Positions 47,584 to 63,481 of a DNA stretch of 64,000 nucleotides are shown here, piece after piece (the stretch's first letter is position 1; each line of letters starts with the position of its first letter). The translations under genes were made by a program, and so were the position numbers. The stretch covers positions 1 through 64,000 of the forward strand of contig NZ_JAKCFA010000002.1 of assembly GCF_024198215.1 (NCBI RefSeq), written 5' to 3'. A model generated the notes under the pieces. It did no database searches. It saw only the letters and a program-made list of their open reading frames with translations, and was not told the origin of the DNA. The stretch is from Myxococcus qinghaiensis. GTDB lineage: Bacteria > Myxococcota > Myxococcia > Myxococcales > Myxococcaceae.

Positions 47584-50142
47584 TCAGAGCTCCGCGACCA
47601 CCTTGGCGGAGACACTTCGGCCGGGACGCTGCACGCCCATGAAGTCCATGGCGGTGGCGTCGGTCAGGTTCTGCACGTCGACCGTCCAGCTGAAGGTCGC
47701 GCGCGCGGTCCGGGTGACATAGGTGAGGGCCAGCGAGTGCAGGAGCTGCGCGTCGATGTCCTGCTTCGAGGCCTGGGTGCCCAGCTTCTCCCAGCCTCGA
47801 TAGAACGAGTGGATGTACCGGGTGTGCCAGGTCAGCGACAGCTCGTCGCGAGACGAGGCCACGCCGCTCAACTGGAATCGCGCGCTGCCGTTGGCCAGCA
47901 GGTGCGGCCGGTTGGGCAGGCGCTGCCCTTTGAAGATGCCGAAGGCCCCCTCACTGGAGGCGTTGCGGACGTCCTGCCAGGTGAGGTTGCCGTCCAGCGA
48001 GAAGTACTGGGCCGGAGACGTCCACCCGGCCGCGCCGGTGGCGCCCAGGCTGCGCGCCGCGAAGACGTTCTGGTACGTGAAGTAGCCCTCGCGACCCTGG
48101 GGGATGATGAGCTGGTCCGCCAGGCGCGCGAAGCCCATGACGCCGCCCCGGAACGCGCCGTGCCGCGTCTCGCGCGTGTCGAGCGTCAGCTCCAGGTTGA
48201 GGTTGTGGCTGGTCTCCGGCTCCAACTCGAGGTTCGCGTCGATGAGGATGCCATCGCCGAACAGCTCGTCGGGCCGGGGCAGGCGCGTGGCCCACTCGTA
48301 GGAGGCCTTGGCGGTGAACAGGGACGACAGCCGGTAGCGGAGCGAGTCACCGATGCCGAAGGTGAAGGTGTCCCGGTCCACGGCCATGAAGCTGTTGTCG
48401 GGCAGCAGCCGGTCCGCGCGGGCCAGCTGCACGTAGCTCTTCACGAAGGCGATGTTCTCCAGCCGCTCGTCGAGCGCGTCCAACTCGTGCTCCAGCCCGG
48501 TCACCTGGGTGTAGAGGCCACGGCGGGCGCTGAGCGGGTCCACGAGGCCCGTGGTCCGCAGGGCGCGGTCCTCACCCGTGCGCCTCACCCAGGTGGGCGC
48601 CACCGCGAGCCGCAGCATCTGGTTGGGGGTGAGGCTCCAGCCCAGGTTGATGCGCGCGAAGCCCGTGTGCTGCCCCACGTGCCGGTCGACGGCGCGGCTC
48701 TCCATCTCTCCAGCCTGCGGGAGCTCCGCGACGCAGCGGCCGAACCAGTCATAGGCGCAGCGGCCCAAATCGCTCAGCCGGGCCTGGCGGAAGACATAGC
48801 CGCCGACGGCATCGGCGATGAGGCCGTTGCCATAGGTGTGCTCGAAGCGGAGCGTGGCGCCGCCGGACCGGTTGCCCGAGTCGACCTCGCCGTAGGGCAC
48901 CTTCATCGTCGTGTCGTGTTGAATCTCCTGGGTGGACGCCGAGGCGAAGCCACGCAGGATGAGGCGACGGGCCCAGGGCTTGTCCAGGACGCCGACCTCC
49001 ACGCCGCCGCCGCCCGCGCGGAACGCGTCATTGAAGCGCGGCAGCCGCGCGTCGCTGAGCTGGCCCGAGCCGTTCTCCACCCGGACGTCGACGCGGTAGT
49101 CATTGGGACTGGTGTCGAAGAAGCCGCTGGCGCGGACGAACAGGCCGGAGGCGCTGGCGACGTGCTGCGCGCTCGCGGCGACGCGGTGGGTCTCGAATGA
49201 GCCAATCTCGTAGGACGCGGAGGCGCCGCTGCCCTGGAGGTTCTCCGTGGTGACGATCTGCACCGCGCCGCCCAGCGCGTCCGCGCCGAAGCGCACCGGC
49301 ACCACGCCCTGGTACAGCTCCATGCGCTGCACCAGGTTGACGGGCACGTTCGCGAAGTCCGGGCCGTAACCGGCCAGCTCCAGCGGCACGCCGTCGATGA
49401 AGAAGCGGACCTGGTCATCCGCGAGTCCCACCAGCGAGAAGCGCGCCCGGCTGCCCAGGCCTCCCGCGCGGCGCACGCCGACGCCCTCGGTGCGTGCCAG
49501 CGCCTGGCCCATGTCCACGGCCTCGCGCTGCAGGTTCTCCGTCTCGATGACCTTCACCGCCTCGGCGGAGCGCCGCTTGCGGTTGGCCACGGACTCACCC
49601 TCGACGGTGACGTCGATGGCCTCCTGGCTCACGTCGACCGGCGCCGCGGTGACGACGGGCCCAGGGGGCGGAAGGGGCTGGGCGGGGGCTTCGGCCACGG
49701 GCGCGGGAGCGGGCGTCTGCGCCATGGGGGCGGGGACGACGGGCTGCGGCTCCACGGGGAGGCGGAACTCGTAGCTGTACGCGATGCGCGAGGCCACGGC
49801 GACGCCGTCACGCCGGGCGGGCTCGAAGCGGAAGCCCAGCGCCGCCTGCCTCGCCGCCTCGTCGAAGCCGTGTCCCCGCGGCTCCATGACCTCCGCCGCC
49901 GTGACGAGGCCCTGCTCATCCAGCGTCAGCTTCAGCCGCACCGTGGCCTCCAGCCGGGCCTGCTCCGCCTCGGCCGGGTAGGGCGCGTCCACGAACGTCA
50001 CCAGCTTCGGCGGGATGACGGACGGCACGGGCGCCGGAGCGCTCGGCGCCGTCTCCACGGGCACCTGGGCCTCGCCCGCCACCTGGGCCCGCGCCGGAAG
50101 GGCGAACGCGAGCCACGCCACCACCGCCACGCTCCAGCGCAT
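47584..50142 (-). CDS. mxcH: TonB-dependent ferric-siderophore receptor MxcH with N-terminal TonB-like domain
   Basis: 852 residues from the ATG at 50142, giving a clean signal peptide (MRWSVAVVAWLAFALPARAQ); the frame is open to 50202 but runs into the Fur box. Directly after the signal comes a TonB_C-like domain (~50-130: PYPAEAEQARLEATVRLKLTLDEQGLVTAAEVMEPRGHGF ... ALGFRFEPARRDG), then a Pro-rich linker, a plug (~190-300: AVKVIETENLQREAVDMGQALARTEGVGVRRAGG, DDQVRFFIDGVPLELAG, VNLVQRMELYQGVVPVRFGADALGGAVQIVT) and a 22-strand barrel ending in LNDAT-like VQNLTDATAMDFMGVQRPGRSVSAKVVAEL. The extra TonB-like domain is unusual in receptors. It imports ferric myxochelin across the outer membrane and heads the mxcH-mxcI-exbBD-tonB-mxcK-mxcL operon. 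Confidence 0.92.
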   Translation of the reverse strand: MRWSVAVVAWLAFALPARAQVAGEAQVPVETAPSAPAPVPSVIPPKLVTFVDAPYPAEAEQARLEATVRLKLTLDEQGLVTAAEVMEPRGHGFDEAARQAALGFRFEPARRDGVAVASRIAYSYEFRLPVEPQPVVPAPMAQTPAPAPVAEAPAQPLPPPGPVVTAAPVDVSQEAIDVTVEGESVANRKRRSAEAVKVIETENLQREAVDMGQALARTEGVGVRRAGGLGSRARFSLVGLADDQVRFFIDGVPLELAGYGPDFANVPVNLVQRMELYQGVVPVRFGADALGGAVQIVTTENLQGSGASASYEIGSFETHRVAASAQHVASASGLFVRASGFFDTSPNDYRVDVRVENGSGQLSDARLPRFNDAFRAGGGGVEVGVLDKPWARRLILRGFASASTQEIQHDTTMKVPYGEVDSGNRSGGATLRFEHTYGNGLIADAVGGYVFRQARLSDLGRCAYDWFGRCVAELPQAGEMESRAVDRHVGQHTGFARINLGWSLTPNQMLRLAVAPTWVRRTGEDRALRTTGLVDPLSARRGLYTQVTGLEHELDALDERLENIAFVKSYVQLARADRLLPDNSFMAVDRDTFTFGIGDSLRYRLSSLFTAKASYEWATRLPRPDELFGDGILIDANLELEPETSHNLNLELTLDTRETRHGAFRGGVMGFARLADQLIIPQGREGYFTYQNVFAARSLGATGAAGWTSPAQYFSLDGNLTWQDVRNASSEGAFGIFKGQRLPNRPHLLANGSARFQLSGVASSRDELSLTWHTRYIHSFYRGWEKLGTQASKQDIDAQLLHSLALTYVTRTARATFSWTVDVQNLTDATAMDFMGVQRPGRSVSAKVVAEL

Positions 50143-50180
50143 CCGACCCAGGACCTCTCGTTCGCATGAACGGTTGATTA

Positions 50181-50201
50181 TGAAAATGGTTCTCATTTTC
50201 A
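50181..50201. promoter_or_regulatory. Fur-box-like inverted repeat before mxcH
   Basis: TGAAAATG (50181-50188) and CATTTTCA (50194-50201) are perfect arms around GTTCT; bases 50182-50200 match the 19-base Fur consensus at 14 positions. It lies about 40 bases before the chosen mxcH start, in an A/T-rich patch between mxcH and aroA5. Confidence 0.72.
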
Positions 50202-50257
50202 CTTTGGAGGGGCGTGTATTCCTGAAGACCCGGTGCTGTCAAGAGTTGGGGGATGAC

Positions 50258-51636
50258 TCAGGCTGCCCGGGCGTGGGGAACCTTCAGGGCCTGGAGCTTT
50301 TCCGCGACCATGAAGGAGAGCTGGAGTGCCTGGTCCGCGTTCAGGCGAGGGTCGCAGTGGGTGTGGTAGCGGCTGTGGAGGTCGTCCTCCGTCACGGCCA
50401 GCGGGCCGCCCAGGCACTCGGTGACGTTCTGGCCGGTCATCTCCAGATGCATGCCGCCGGGGTGGACGCCCTCGGCGGCGGCGACCTCCAGGAAGGACTT
50501 CACCTCGGAGAGGATGCGGTCGAAGGAGCGCGTCTTGTAGCCGTTGCTGGCCTTGTGGGTGTTGCCGTGCATCGGGTCGATGGACCAGATGACGGGGCGG
50601 CCGTCGCGACGGGTGGCGGCCATCAGGCGCGGCAGACACTCCGCGACCTTGTCGGAGCCGAAGCGGCCGATGAGCGTGAGGCGCCCGGGGATGGCCTCCG
50701 GGTTGAGGATGTCCATCAACCGCAGCAAATCGTCGGGCTCCATGGTGGGCCCGCACTTGACGCCAATGGGGTTACGGATGCCGCGCATGAACTCCACGTG
50801 GCCGCCGTCGAGCTGGCGCGTGCGCTCGCCAATCCACAGCATGTGGGCGGACGCGTCGAACCAGTGGCCGGTGCCCGCATCCAGGCGCGTCATCGACTCC
50901 TCGAAGTTGAGGAGCAAAGCCTCGTGGCTGGTGAAGAGGTCCACGGGCGTGGGCGTGGGGGCGGCCGTGTGCTCCGGGGCCGGGTTCAGGGCGCTCATGA
51001 AGCAGAGGGACTCGAAGATGGTGTCCGCGAGCTTGCGGTACTGGTCTCCCTGCGGTGAGCCGGCGACGCCGTCGAGCGTCCACCGGTGCAGGTTGCACAG
51101 GTCCGCGTAACCGCTCTGCGAGTAGGCGCGCAGCAGGTTCAGCGTGGCGGAGGACTGGTGATAGGCCTTGAGGAGGCGCTTGGGGTCCGGCACGCGCTCG
51201 GCGGCGTCGAAGTCCATGCCGTTGATGATGTCGCCCCGGTACGCGGGGAGGGTGACGCCGTCGAGCGTCTCCACGGGGCTGGAGCGCGGCTTGGCGAACT
51301 GGCCGGCGATGCGGCCGACCTTCACCACGGGACGTCCGCCCGCGAAGGTGAGCACCACGGCCATCTGGAGGATGAGCCGGAAGGTGTCGCGGATGTTGTC
51401 GGTGGTGAACTCCTTGAAGCTCTCCGCGCAGTCGCCGCCCTGCAGCAGGATGGCCTTGCCCTGCGCCACCTGCGCGAGCGAGGCGGTGAGCCGCCGCGTC
51501 TCCGAGGCGTGGACCAGCGGAGGCAGCCGCGACAGCTCCTCCTCCACTCGGTGAAGGGCGCGCATGTCCGGATAGTCATCCGGGATGTACTTCACGGGCT
51601 TCTCCCGCCAGGTGCGGGGGTTCCAGAGTCGGTTCA

Positions 51637-51637
<1 letters not shown>
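50258..51637 (-). CDS. aroA5: Class II 3-deoxy-D-arabino-heptulosonate-7-phosphate synthase (AroA5)
   Basis: 459 residues; the ATG shares one base with the mxcG stop (TGATG). It is a plant-type (class II) DAHP synthase: [30 protein letters not shown] (metal Cys), [46 protein letters not shown] [71 protein letters not shown]. It condenses PEP and erythrose-4-phosphate, the first shikimate step, to raise chorismate supply for dihydroxybenzoate. Known myxochelin loci carry such a dedicated gene at the same place. As a pathway-specific isozyme it may escape feedback by aromatic amino acids, but this cannot be read here. Confidence 0.95.
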
Positions 51638-56007
<4,370 letters not shown>

Positions 56008-56074
56008 CGCAGGTCCTTCGTGAGGGGGCATCGAACCGGAGCGAGGTGGGGGCGCCTCGCTCCGAGGGCAGCGC

Positions 56075-57001
56075 TCAGCGCTGGAGGGCCGCGTGGACGG
56101 GGTTCGCGTCCGGCGGAGGAAGGGGCATGGCGCGCAGCAGCGCGTACCACTCCGTGAGGGTCGGCCGCTCCGCCAGCTCCACGAAGGTGACCTCGGCGCC
56201 CGCGCTCCGCCAGCGCTCCACCAGGCTCATCAGCCGGATGGAGTCGAGGCCCAGCTCGAGCAGGTTCGCGTCCTCGTTGAGCTCCAGCACGGACTGCTGC
56301 ATCAGCTCCGCGACATCCGCGCGCACCTGGTGCTGGCTCAGGCCGGGAGCGCCCTTGACGGCGGGCACGCCCAGCGAGTCGATGACCTGCTGCGTGGTGG
56401 TGGTGACGGCGCACAGCTGCGACGCGTAGCTGAGCGCGAGCTGGTGGTGCGCCAGGGAGAAGTCGCCCAGCGCATCCGCGACGAGGAAGGGCTGGATGTT
56501 GCTCATGAAGCCATCGCTGGCCGTCTGCAGGCAGCCGATGTGCGCATAGATGCCGCAGATGATGAGCTGGTCCTTGCCGCGCGCGCGCATCACCTCCATC
56601 AGGTCCGTGCGACGGAACGCGCTGTAGGTCCACTTGGTGAGCTGGATGTCACCTTCGCCGGGCGTGAGCGCGTCGATGATCTGCTTCTGGAGCGGACCGC
56701 CGTTGATGCCGCCGCCCCAGAAGTCGAGCAGCAGGCCGCGCTGCTCCGGCGTCTGGCCGCCCGGCTGCGCGGAGTAGACGATGGGGATTCCCAGCGAGAG
56801 GCAGTGCGCGCGCAGGCGCTGGATGTTGGGGACCAGCTCCTTCACGGGGGACTGGCCAGGGGTGAACGCGTCCACGAAGTAGCGCTGCATGTCGTGGATG
56901 AGCATCACGGCCCGCTTGGGGTCGGGCGTCCACGCGACCTTGTTCTTCGGCAGGTCGGCGGCACCGGGCATCGCGTAGGGGGTGATGGCGGGGAGCGCCA
57001 T
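56075..57001 (-). CDS. mxcF: Bifunctional isochorismatase/aryl carrier protein MxcF
   Basis: 308 residues. The isochorismatase domain (1-205) carries D37 in [11 protein letters not shown]123 in [10 protein letters not shown] and C157 in [27 protein letters not shown] and DFWGGGI are EntB-like. The C-terminal aryl carrier domain (~228-295) holds the phosphopantetheine Ser254 in [11 protein letters not shown]. It converts isochorismate to 2,3-dihydro-2,3-dihydroxybenzoate and carries the activated dihydroxybenzoyl group to MxcG. AAGGA lies upstream of the ATG. Gap to mxcG is 67 bases, to mxcE 45 bases, same operon. Confidence 0.96.
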   Translation of the reverse strand: MALPAITPYAMPGAADLPKNKVAWTPDPKRAVMLIHDMQRYFVDAFTPGQSPVKELVPNIQRLRAHCLSLGIPIVYSAQPGGQTPEQRGLLLDFWGGGINGGPLQKQIIDALTPGEGDIQLTKWTYSAFRRTDLMEVMRARGKDQLIICGIYAHIGCLQTASDGFMSNIQPFLVADALGDFSLAHHQLALSYASQLCAVTTTTQQVIDSLGVPAVKGAPGLSQHQVRADVAELMQQSVLELNEDANLLELGLDSIRLMSLVERWRSAGAEVTFVELAERPTLTEWYALLRAMPLPPPDANPVHAALQR

Positions 57002-57046
57002 GAGGGGGTCCTTTTCTGGAGCGAAGGAGAGGGGGGAGGGTGCGTG

Positions 57047-58674
<1,628 letters not shown>

Positions 58675-58678
<4 letters not shown>

Positions 58679-59907
58679 GGCTTCACCTCGACGCCCTGGC
58701 TCAGCCCCATGGCGACCAGCATCGTGCGGAACTTCGCCTCGGTCTCCGCCAGCTCCGACTCCGGCTTGGAGCCCACGACGATGCCCGCGCCCGCGAACAG
58801 CCGCAGCGAGTTCTCGTCGGCCTCCGCGCAGCGGATGGTCACCGCCCACTGGCCGTCACCATTCACGTCGCACCAGCCCACGGTGCCCGTGTAGTAGCCG
58901 CGCTCGAAGGGCTCGATGTGGCCGATGGCCGCGTGCGCCAGCTCCGTCGGGTAGCCACAGACAGCCGGGGTGGGGTGGAGCGCGACGGCGAGCGTCAGCG
59001 ACGTGATGGACGGGTCCGCCAGCTCACCGACGATGCGGCTGGACAGGTGCCACATCGTCTGCGTGCTGACGAGCGACGGCTTCGCGGGCACGTCCAGCGT
59101 CTTGCAGAACGGCCGCATCGCCTCCGCCACCGCGTCGATGACCACCGCGTGCTCGTGCAGATCCTTGGGGGACTGGAGCAGTCCCGCCGCGCGGGCCTGG
59201 TCCTCCACCGGGTCCATGCTGCGCGGAATCGAGCCCGCCAGCGGGTTGGCCAGCACCTGCATCCCGGAGCGGGACACCAGCAGCTCCGGGCTCGCGCCAA
59301 TCAGCGTGCGCCGGCCCTCGCCAGGCACCATCCCCGGCCGCGTGGGCAGGTCCGCCGCGAAGGTGTAGCCGGACGGGTTGCGCCTGGCCAGGTTGTGCAG
59401 GAGCCGCTGCAGGTCGATGGGCGTGGTGGCGCTCAGGTGCAGCGAGCGCGACAGCACGACCTTGCGCAAGGGGCCGCTCTCCATCAGCTTCAGCGCCTGC
59501 GCCACGCCGTCCAGGTACGCGGCCGGCTCCGGCACGGGTTGCACGGTGTAGCGCGTGGGCACGCCCTGGAACGGCATCGCCACGTCGTCGAACACCAGCG
59601 GGCCCGCGCGCTGGATGGTCATCGGCACCACGAGCTGCGCGGGGACGCTCCCGTCGAAGGGCACCGCGCCCACCGCCACTGGGATGTCATGGTCCGCCTG
59701 CCGCGCCTCGCTGAGCACCGCCGCCACGCGCTCGGGCAGCCGCTCCAACGAGCTGGCCCCGCCCACGTGCGGCACCGTCGCGAAGGTGCCCTGCGCCAGC
59801 AAGGTGCGGCGAGGCGAGGCGAAGAAGAATGAGGAGCCCGCTTCGTAGCTCTCGAGCAACTGCGCGGCCAGCTTCTGGGGTGCCACTGCGCGTTCGGTCG
59901 TCTTCAC
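58675..59907 (-). CDS. mxcD: Isochorismate synthase MxcD
   Basis: 410 residues from a GTG with AGGAGG six bases upstream (an upstream in-frame ATG at 59934 has none). EntC/DhbC-like chorismate-utilising enzyme: [133 protein letters not shown] and [29 protein letters not shown]. The glutamates that hold Mg2+ (HE in LHEHAV, ETE near the end) are present. It turns chorismate into isochorismate. First gene of the mxcD-E-F-G-aroA5 operon, with its own Fur-type operator. Confidence 0.96.
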
Positions 59908-59981
59908 GGCCAACCTCCTGTTCCGAGCGCCCATCCCGCAGCGCGGGCATCGCCTCGGAGCGAACTTGTCACTTTAATATC

Positions 59982-60000
59982 GATCCTGATAATCATTCTC
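59982..60000. promoter_or_regulatory. Fur box before mxcD
   Basis: The 19 bases at 59982-60000 match the Fur consensus GATAATGATAATCATTATC at 16 positions, with an uninterrupted TGATAATCATT core. It lies 75-93 bases before the mxcD start, in the A/T-rich part of the mxcD-mxcC gap. Confidence 0.8.
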
Positions 60001-60054
60001 AACTTTGGCCCACTCGAATCCACCGGGCTGCGGGTGGGGGAGGGGGTTGCGGTG

Positions 60055-60828
60055 TCAGACGCCCAGCGTGGCGCCGCCGTCGACACAGAGGTCATGCATG
60101 GTGATGTGGCGGGCGCGGTCCGAGGCGAGGAACTGCACCGCCTCCGCGATGTCGCGAGGCGAGGCGATGCGCCGCAGGGGGATGCCCACGCGGAACGTCT
60201 CCGAGGCGCCGGCGATGACGGCCTGGGCGCCGTGCTCGTCCTTCCACATGCCGCGCTGCATGGCGGTGTCGGTGGAGCCCGGCGACACCACGTTGCAGCG
60301 GATGCCGTACTCGGCCAGCTCCAGCCCCAGGCACTTGGTGAACATGGTGGAGGCGGCCTTGGATGCGGCATACGCGGCCATCTGCATGCGAGGCGTCCCC
60401 GCGGCGTTGGAGCCCACGGTGACGATGACGCCCGCGCGGCGCGGCACCATGCGCCGGGCCACCGCGCGCGAAACATGGAACACACCGTTCGTGTTCACCC
60501 CGAAGGTCGTCGCCCAGTCCTCGTCGCTCAAGGACACGACGGGAGACATCCGCAACACGCCCGCCACGTTGACCAGCGTGTGGATGGGACCCAGCTCCCG
60601 CTCGATTCGCTCGACGACGGTCTCCACCGCGGCGCCGTCACTCACGCTGACCGGCCAGGCCGTGGCCTTCTGGCCCTTGCCGCGCAGCTCCGCCACCAGC
60701 GACAGGAGCCCCTCCGCGTTCGTGTCGAGCGCGGCGATAATGGCCTCGGAAGCCAACACCCGCGCGACCTCGGCGCCGATGCCTTGCGCGGCACCCGTCA
60801 CCAGTGCCACTCGCGGTGTGTCTCCCAT
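60055..60828 (-). CDS. mxcC: 2,3-dihydro-2,3-dihydroxybenzoate dehydrogenase MxcC
   Basis: 257 residues from the ATG at 60828 (a longer open frame reads through the Fur box and is not counted). Short-chain dehydrogenase of the EntA type: [23 protein letters not shown] (TGxxxGIG cofactor motif), [11 protein letters not shown] (NAG motif variant), [32 protein letters not shown] with the catalytic Ser, Tyr and Lys (SNAAG..., YAASK), and [13 protein letters not shown]. It oxidises 2,3-dihydro-dihydroxybenzoate to 2,3-dihydroxybenzoate with NAD+. It is transcribed toward mxcD but separated by 147 bases with the mxcD operator, and has its own perfect Fur box upstream. Confidence 0.95.
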   Translation of the reverse strand: MGDTPRVALVTGAAQGIGAEVARVLASEAIIAALDTNAEGLLSLVAELRGKGQKATAWPVSVSDGAAVETVVERIERELGPIHTLVNVAGVLRMSPVVSLSDEDWATTFGVNTNGVFHVSRAVARRMVPRRAGVIVTVGSNAAGTPRMQMAAYAASKAASTMFTKCLGLELAEYGIRCNVVSPGSTDTAMQRGMWKDEHGAQAVIAGASETFRVGIPLRRIASPRDIAEAVQFLASDRARHITMHDLCVDGGATLGV

Positions 60829-61155
60829 CAGGCCCTTCGCTTTCTGGAACCCGGGGGGCCCCGGGGAAAGAGGAATAATGAGAATGATTCTCATTATTGG
60901 GCGACTAGTGCCATGCTCGACCGGTCGTGTCAAGAGTGGTGAGACCCGGGGGCGAAGGCGTCGAGATGTTTCCAACCCAAAGGAGATGCAAGGGATTGCT
61001 GTCCTATGAGGGCGGGAGAATCACCCTGGTCCATCCGGACCACCTGGGGCGGGAAACCCCTTGGCGGTGCTGGGCATCCGCGGTGTGAACGCGTTCACTG
61101 AGTCACGGATTGAGGGCGTCTGCGTTTGTCATGCATCGCCACCGAGGGGGGCAGC
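60829..61155. other. Divergent intergenic region, mxcC / cNMP-binding gene
   Basis: 327 bases between the divergent starts. It holds the Fur operator at 60874-60898, G-rich and C-rich tracts next to the mxcC start (60850-60866), and otherwise no gene. The right half (60950-61155) must contain the promoter of the + strand gene at 61156; I see no convincing boxes. Confidence 0.5.
60874..60898. promoter_or_regulatory. Perfect palindromic Fur box before mxcC
   Basis: AATAATGAGAAT (60874-60885), G, ATTCTCATTATT (60887-60898): a perfect 12-1-12 inverted repeat containing the 7-1-7 Fur core TGAGAAT-N-ATTCTCA. It lies 46-70 bases before the mxcC start and is the best operator in the locus. Confidence 0.88.
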
Positions 61156-62049
61156 ATGGCGCGACTGGCTTCTCCACATCCGTTTTCGACCCTGGAAGTC
61201 CAACCTGACGCGTCTGGGGAATTCAGGGAATCGCCTGTGCGCGTGGGGGCGACCATCCCCGCGCCGGAGGCGTCCCCCGTCGGCGCCGCTCCACTCCCCG
61301 TGTGGACGCGGTTCCTGCCCGCGGGCCGCGTGGTGGTGCGCGAAGGAGACGCGGGCTCGTCCATGTTCGTCATCCTGGAAGGCAAGGTGGGGGTGTACCG
61401 CGAGGCGGGTCCTCGCGAGGGGCGCCAGGTGGGGCAACTGGCGGGAGGAGGCTTCTTCGGGGAGCTGGCGCTGCTGACGAACTGCCCGCGGACGGCGAGC
61501 GTCGTCACGCTGGAGCGCACGGTGCTGCGGGAGCTGTCGCGCACGGGCCTGACGCTGATGGGCGCGCGGCACGGGCTGGTGGCGCCGGTGGTGGCCATGC
61601 GGTGTCGGGAGCGGCTGCTCGCGGATGCGCTGAGTGGCAGCGCGCTCTTGAACGAGCTGTCGCCGGAGCTGTGGACGCAGTTGGGGAGCGCGCTCGAGCC
61701 CTGCTCGGTGGAGGCCGGCGAGCAGCTGCTCACCTACGGCAGTCCGGGCGAGGCGCTCTACATCCTGCTGCGAGGCCGCTGCGGCGTCTTCCACACGCAC
61801 GCGGGCGGACGCACCACGTCGTATCCGGACATGGTGGAAGGGGACGTCTTCGGTGAGGTGTCCCTGCTGCGAGGGCGCCGCGCCACCGCGACGGTGAGGA
61901 CGCTGACGCCCTGCACGCTGCTGCGGTTGGACCGGGAGGTGTTCCGCAAGCACTTCTGGGGGCAGGCGGAGATGCGCCGCGCGCTGGTGAGGCTGGGGAT
62001 GCAGCGCATGCACCGGACGATGGAGGTCATCACCCAGCCGGTGGACTGA
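61156..62049 (+). CDS. Protein with two cyclic-nucleotide-binding (Crp-like) domains
   Basis: 297 residues from the ATG at 61156, preceded by GAGGGGGG. After a ~45-residue disordered start, two cNMP-type beta-barrel domains follow: domain 1 ~62-150 (PAGRVVVREGDAGSSMFVILEGKVGVYRE ... GGFFGELALLTNCPRTASVVTLERTVLREL) and domain 2 ~185-275 (CSVEAGEQLLTYGSPGEALYILLRGRCGVFH ... GDVFGEVSLLRGRRATATVRTLTPCTLLRL). In both, the phosphate-binding-cassette phrase FGE(L/V)(A/S)LL...R(T/A)A is present, so nucleotide binding is plausible. There is no helix-turn-helix, kinase or channel part, so it may be a regulatory subunit acting on a partner. Convergent with the FadL gene (four bases apart). Confidence 0.86.
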   Translation: MARLASPHPFSTLEVQPDASGEFRESPVRVGATIPAPEASPVGAAPLPVWTRFLPAGRVVVREGDAGSSMFVILEGKVGVYREAGPREGRQVGQLAGGGFFGELALLTNCPRTASVVTLERTVLRELSRTGLTLMGARHGLVAPVVAMRCRERLLADALSGSALLNELSPELWTQLGSALEPCSVEAGEQLLTYGSPGEALYILLRGRCGVFHTHAGGRTTSYPDMVEGDVFGEVSLLRGRRATATVRTLTPCTLLRLDREVFRKHFWGQAEMRRALVRLGMQRMHRTMEVITQPVD

Positions 62050-62053
62050 GGGC

Positions 62054-63250
62054 CTACAGCGCGTAGCCGAGCGTCACGCCGAGCACGTGCGCGGAGCCGG
62101 AGTAGTTGCCCTCCATGCCCGGCGCGGTGCTCTCCGTGTCCGCGAGGAACACGAACTGGTAGCCCACGTCCGCGCGCAGGCCGGAGGGCGTGGTGTAGCC
62201 CGCGCCGATGGCCACCTTGAAGCGGTCCGCGTCCGGCAGGTCCGGCGTCAGCGTCTCGGAGGGGCTGGGTGACAGGTCCGCGACGAGGCCCGCGCGCGCC
62301 TGGAGCTGGGGCGTGACGGCGTACTCGGCGCCCAGGTGATACTTCGCCTTCGTCGACCACGTCTTGGCGATGGGGTTGTTGAGCGCGGGCGTGTCGGGGA
62401 ACTCGATGGCCAGCGCCTCGAAGCTGGACCAGTAGGTGACCTGGGCGTCCAGCGCCACCGTCAGTCGCTCCATCGGGTAGAAGGCCAGGCCGATGGCGAG
62501 CGTGGCGGGGAAGGTGACGTCCGCGCTCACGCGCTGGTCCGTCATGCGCTGCTGGAACTCCACCGGGATGTTCTGGAAGTCGGCCTGTCCCTCGAAGGTG
62601 ACGGCGACGGAGCTGCGGTAGTGCACGCCCAGCGTCAGCTCACCCGGCAGCAGCTCCGCCTGGAGCCCCGCGTTGAAGCCCACGCCCCACGCGCCGCCGC
62701 CCAGGTGGACGGAGCCCTCGCTGTCCAGGAAGTTCAGCGCCCGGCGGATCTCCACCGTGGAGCGAACGATGTCCACGCCCGCGCCCACGCGGATGGCGTC
62801 GTGGAGCTGATACGCGACGGTGGGGTTGATGTAGTACGCGGCGAGGTTCGACTGCTGCCCGCGGAAGCGTCCCACGAAGTCGTCTTCCCAGTGGCTGCGC
62901 GCGCCATAGGGCGCGTAGGCGCCCACGCCGAACGCGAGCTTCTCGAAGGGGCGAAACACCGCGAAGACATGCGGCGGTGGTGACACCGTCAGCTTCTGTC
63001 CCTGCGTGGAGCCGCCCGTCGGCGTGAACTCCAGAAGCGGGAGGATGCCGGTGTCTCCGACGGTGATGTCCAACGTCTTCACGCCGAGGATGTTGGCCGC
63101 GTTGGAATAGATGGCGGACGAGTCCTCCATCCACGCCGTGGCCGCATTGCCCAGGCCCGTGGCGCGAGCGCTCTGCGTGTCGATCTGAAACCCCGCGGCC
63201 TGGCTTACACCCGCGGCGAGGAGCGTCATGAGTGAGAGCGTTGTCTTCAT
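62054..63250 (-). CDS. FadL/OmpP1/TodX-type outer-membrane transport protein
   Basis: 398 residues from the ATG at 63250, with signal peptide MKTTLSLMTLLAAGVSQA ahead of AGFQIDTQSARATGLGNAATAWMEDSSAIYSNAANIL, the conserved N-terminal hatch region of FadL proteins (the AA..D.SA.Y.NPA-like motif reads EDSSAIYSNAAN). The rest is a 14-strand barrel with HVFAVFRPFEKLAFGVGAYAPYGARSHWEDDFVGRF typical of the family and a final strand SGSAHVLGVTLGYAL. These proteins take up hydrophobic compounds such as long-chain fatty acids or aromatic hydrocarbons across the outer membrane. The longer in-frame opening to 63322 has no ribosome site. Single gene. Confidence 0.92.
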   Translation of the reverse strand: MKTTLSLMTLLAAGVSQAAGFQIDTQSARATGLGNAATAWMEDSSAIYSNAANILGVKTLDITVGDTGILPLLEFTPTGGSTQGQKLTVSPPPHVFAVFRPFEKLAFGVGAYAPYGARSHWEDDFVGRFRGQQSNLAAYYINPTVAYQLHDAIRVGAGVDIVRSTVEIRRALNFLDSEGSVHLGGGAWGVGFNAGLQAELLPGELTLGVHYRSSVAVTFEGQADFQNIPVEFQQRMTDQRVSADVTFPATLAIGLAFYPMERLTVALDAQVTYWSSFEALAIEFPDTPALNNPIAKTWSTKAKYHLGAEYAVTPQLQARAGLVADLSPSPSETLTPDLPDADRFKVAIGAGYTTPSGLRADVGYQFVFLADTESTAPGMEGNYSGSAHVLGVTLGYAL

Positions 63251-63481
63251 GGTCGGTTTGAATCGCGCACTATAGGACAGTCTGCTTTGGCGCAGTGCGC
63301 CGGGCATCCAGGCTTGGAACAATTTTCCGGAAGCCCTGCCCTGAACGCTGCATCCCCGGGTCAGGCGTACACCACGCGCTCAAGTGTGAACCGCTCGTCC
63401 TTGGTAGGGGGGTGCGTGCAATTACACAGGTTTTCTAAGTAAGACTTGTTTTGCCTGGACTCCCCTCTCCAGGGCCCACTC

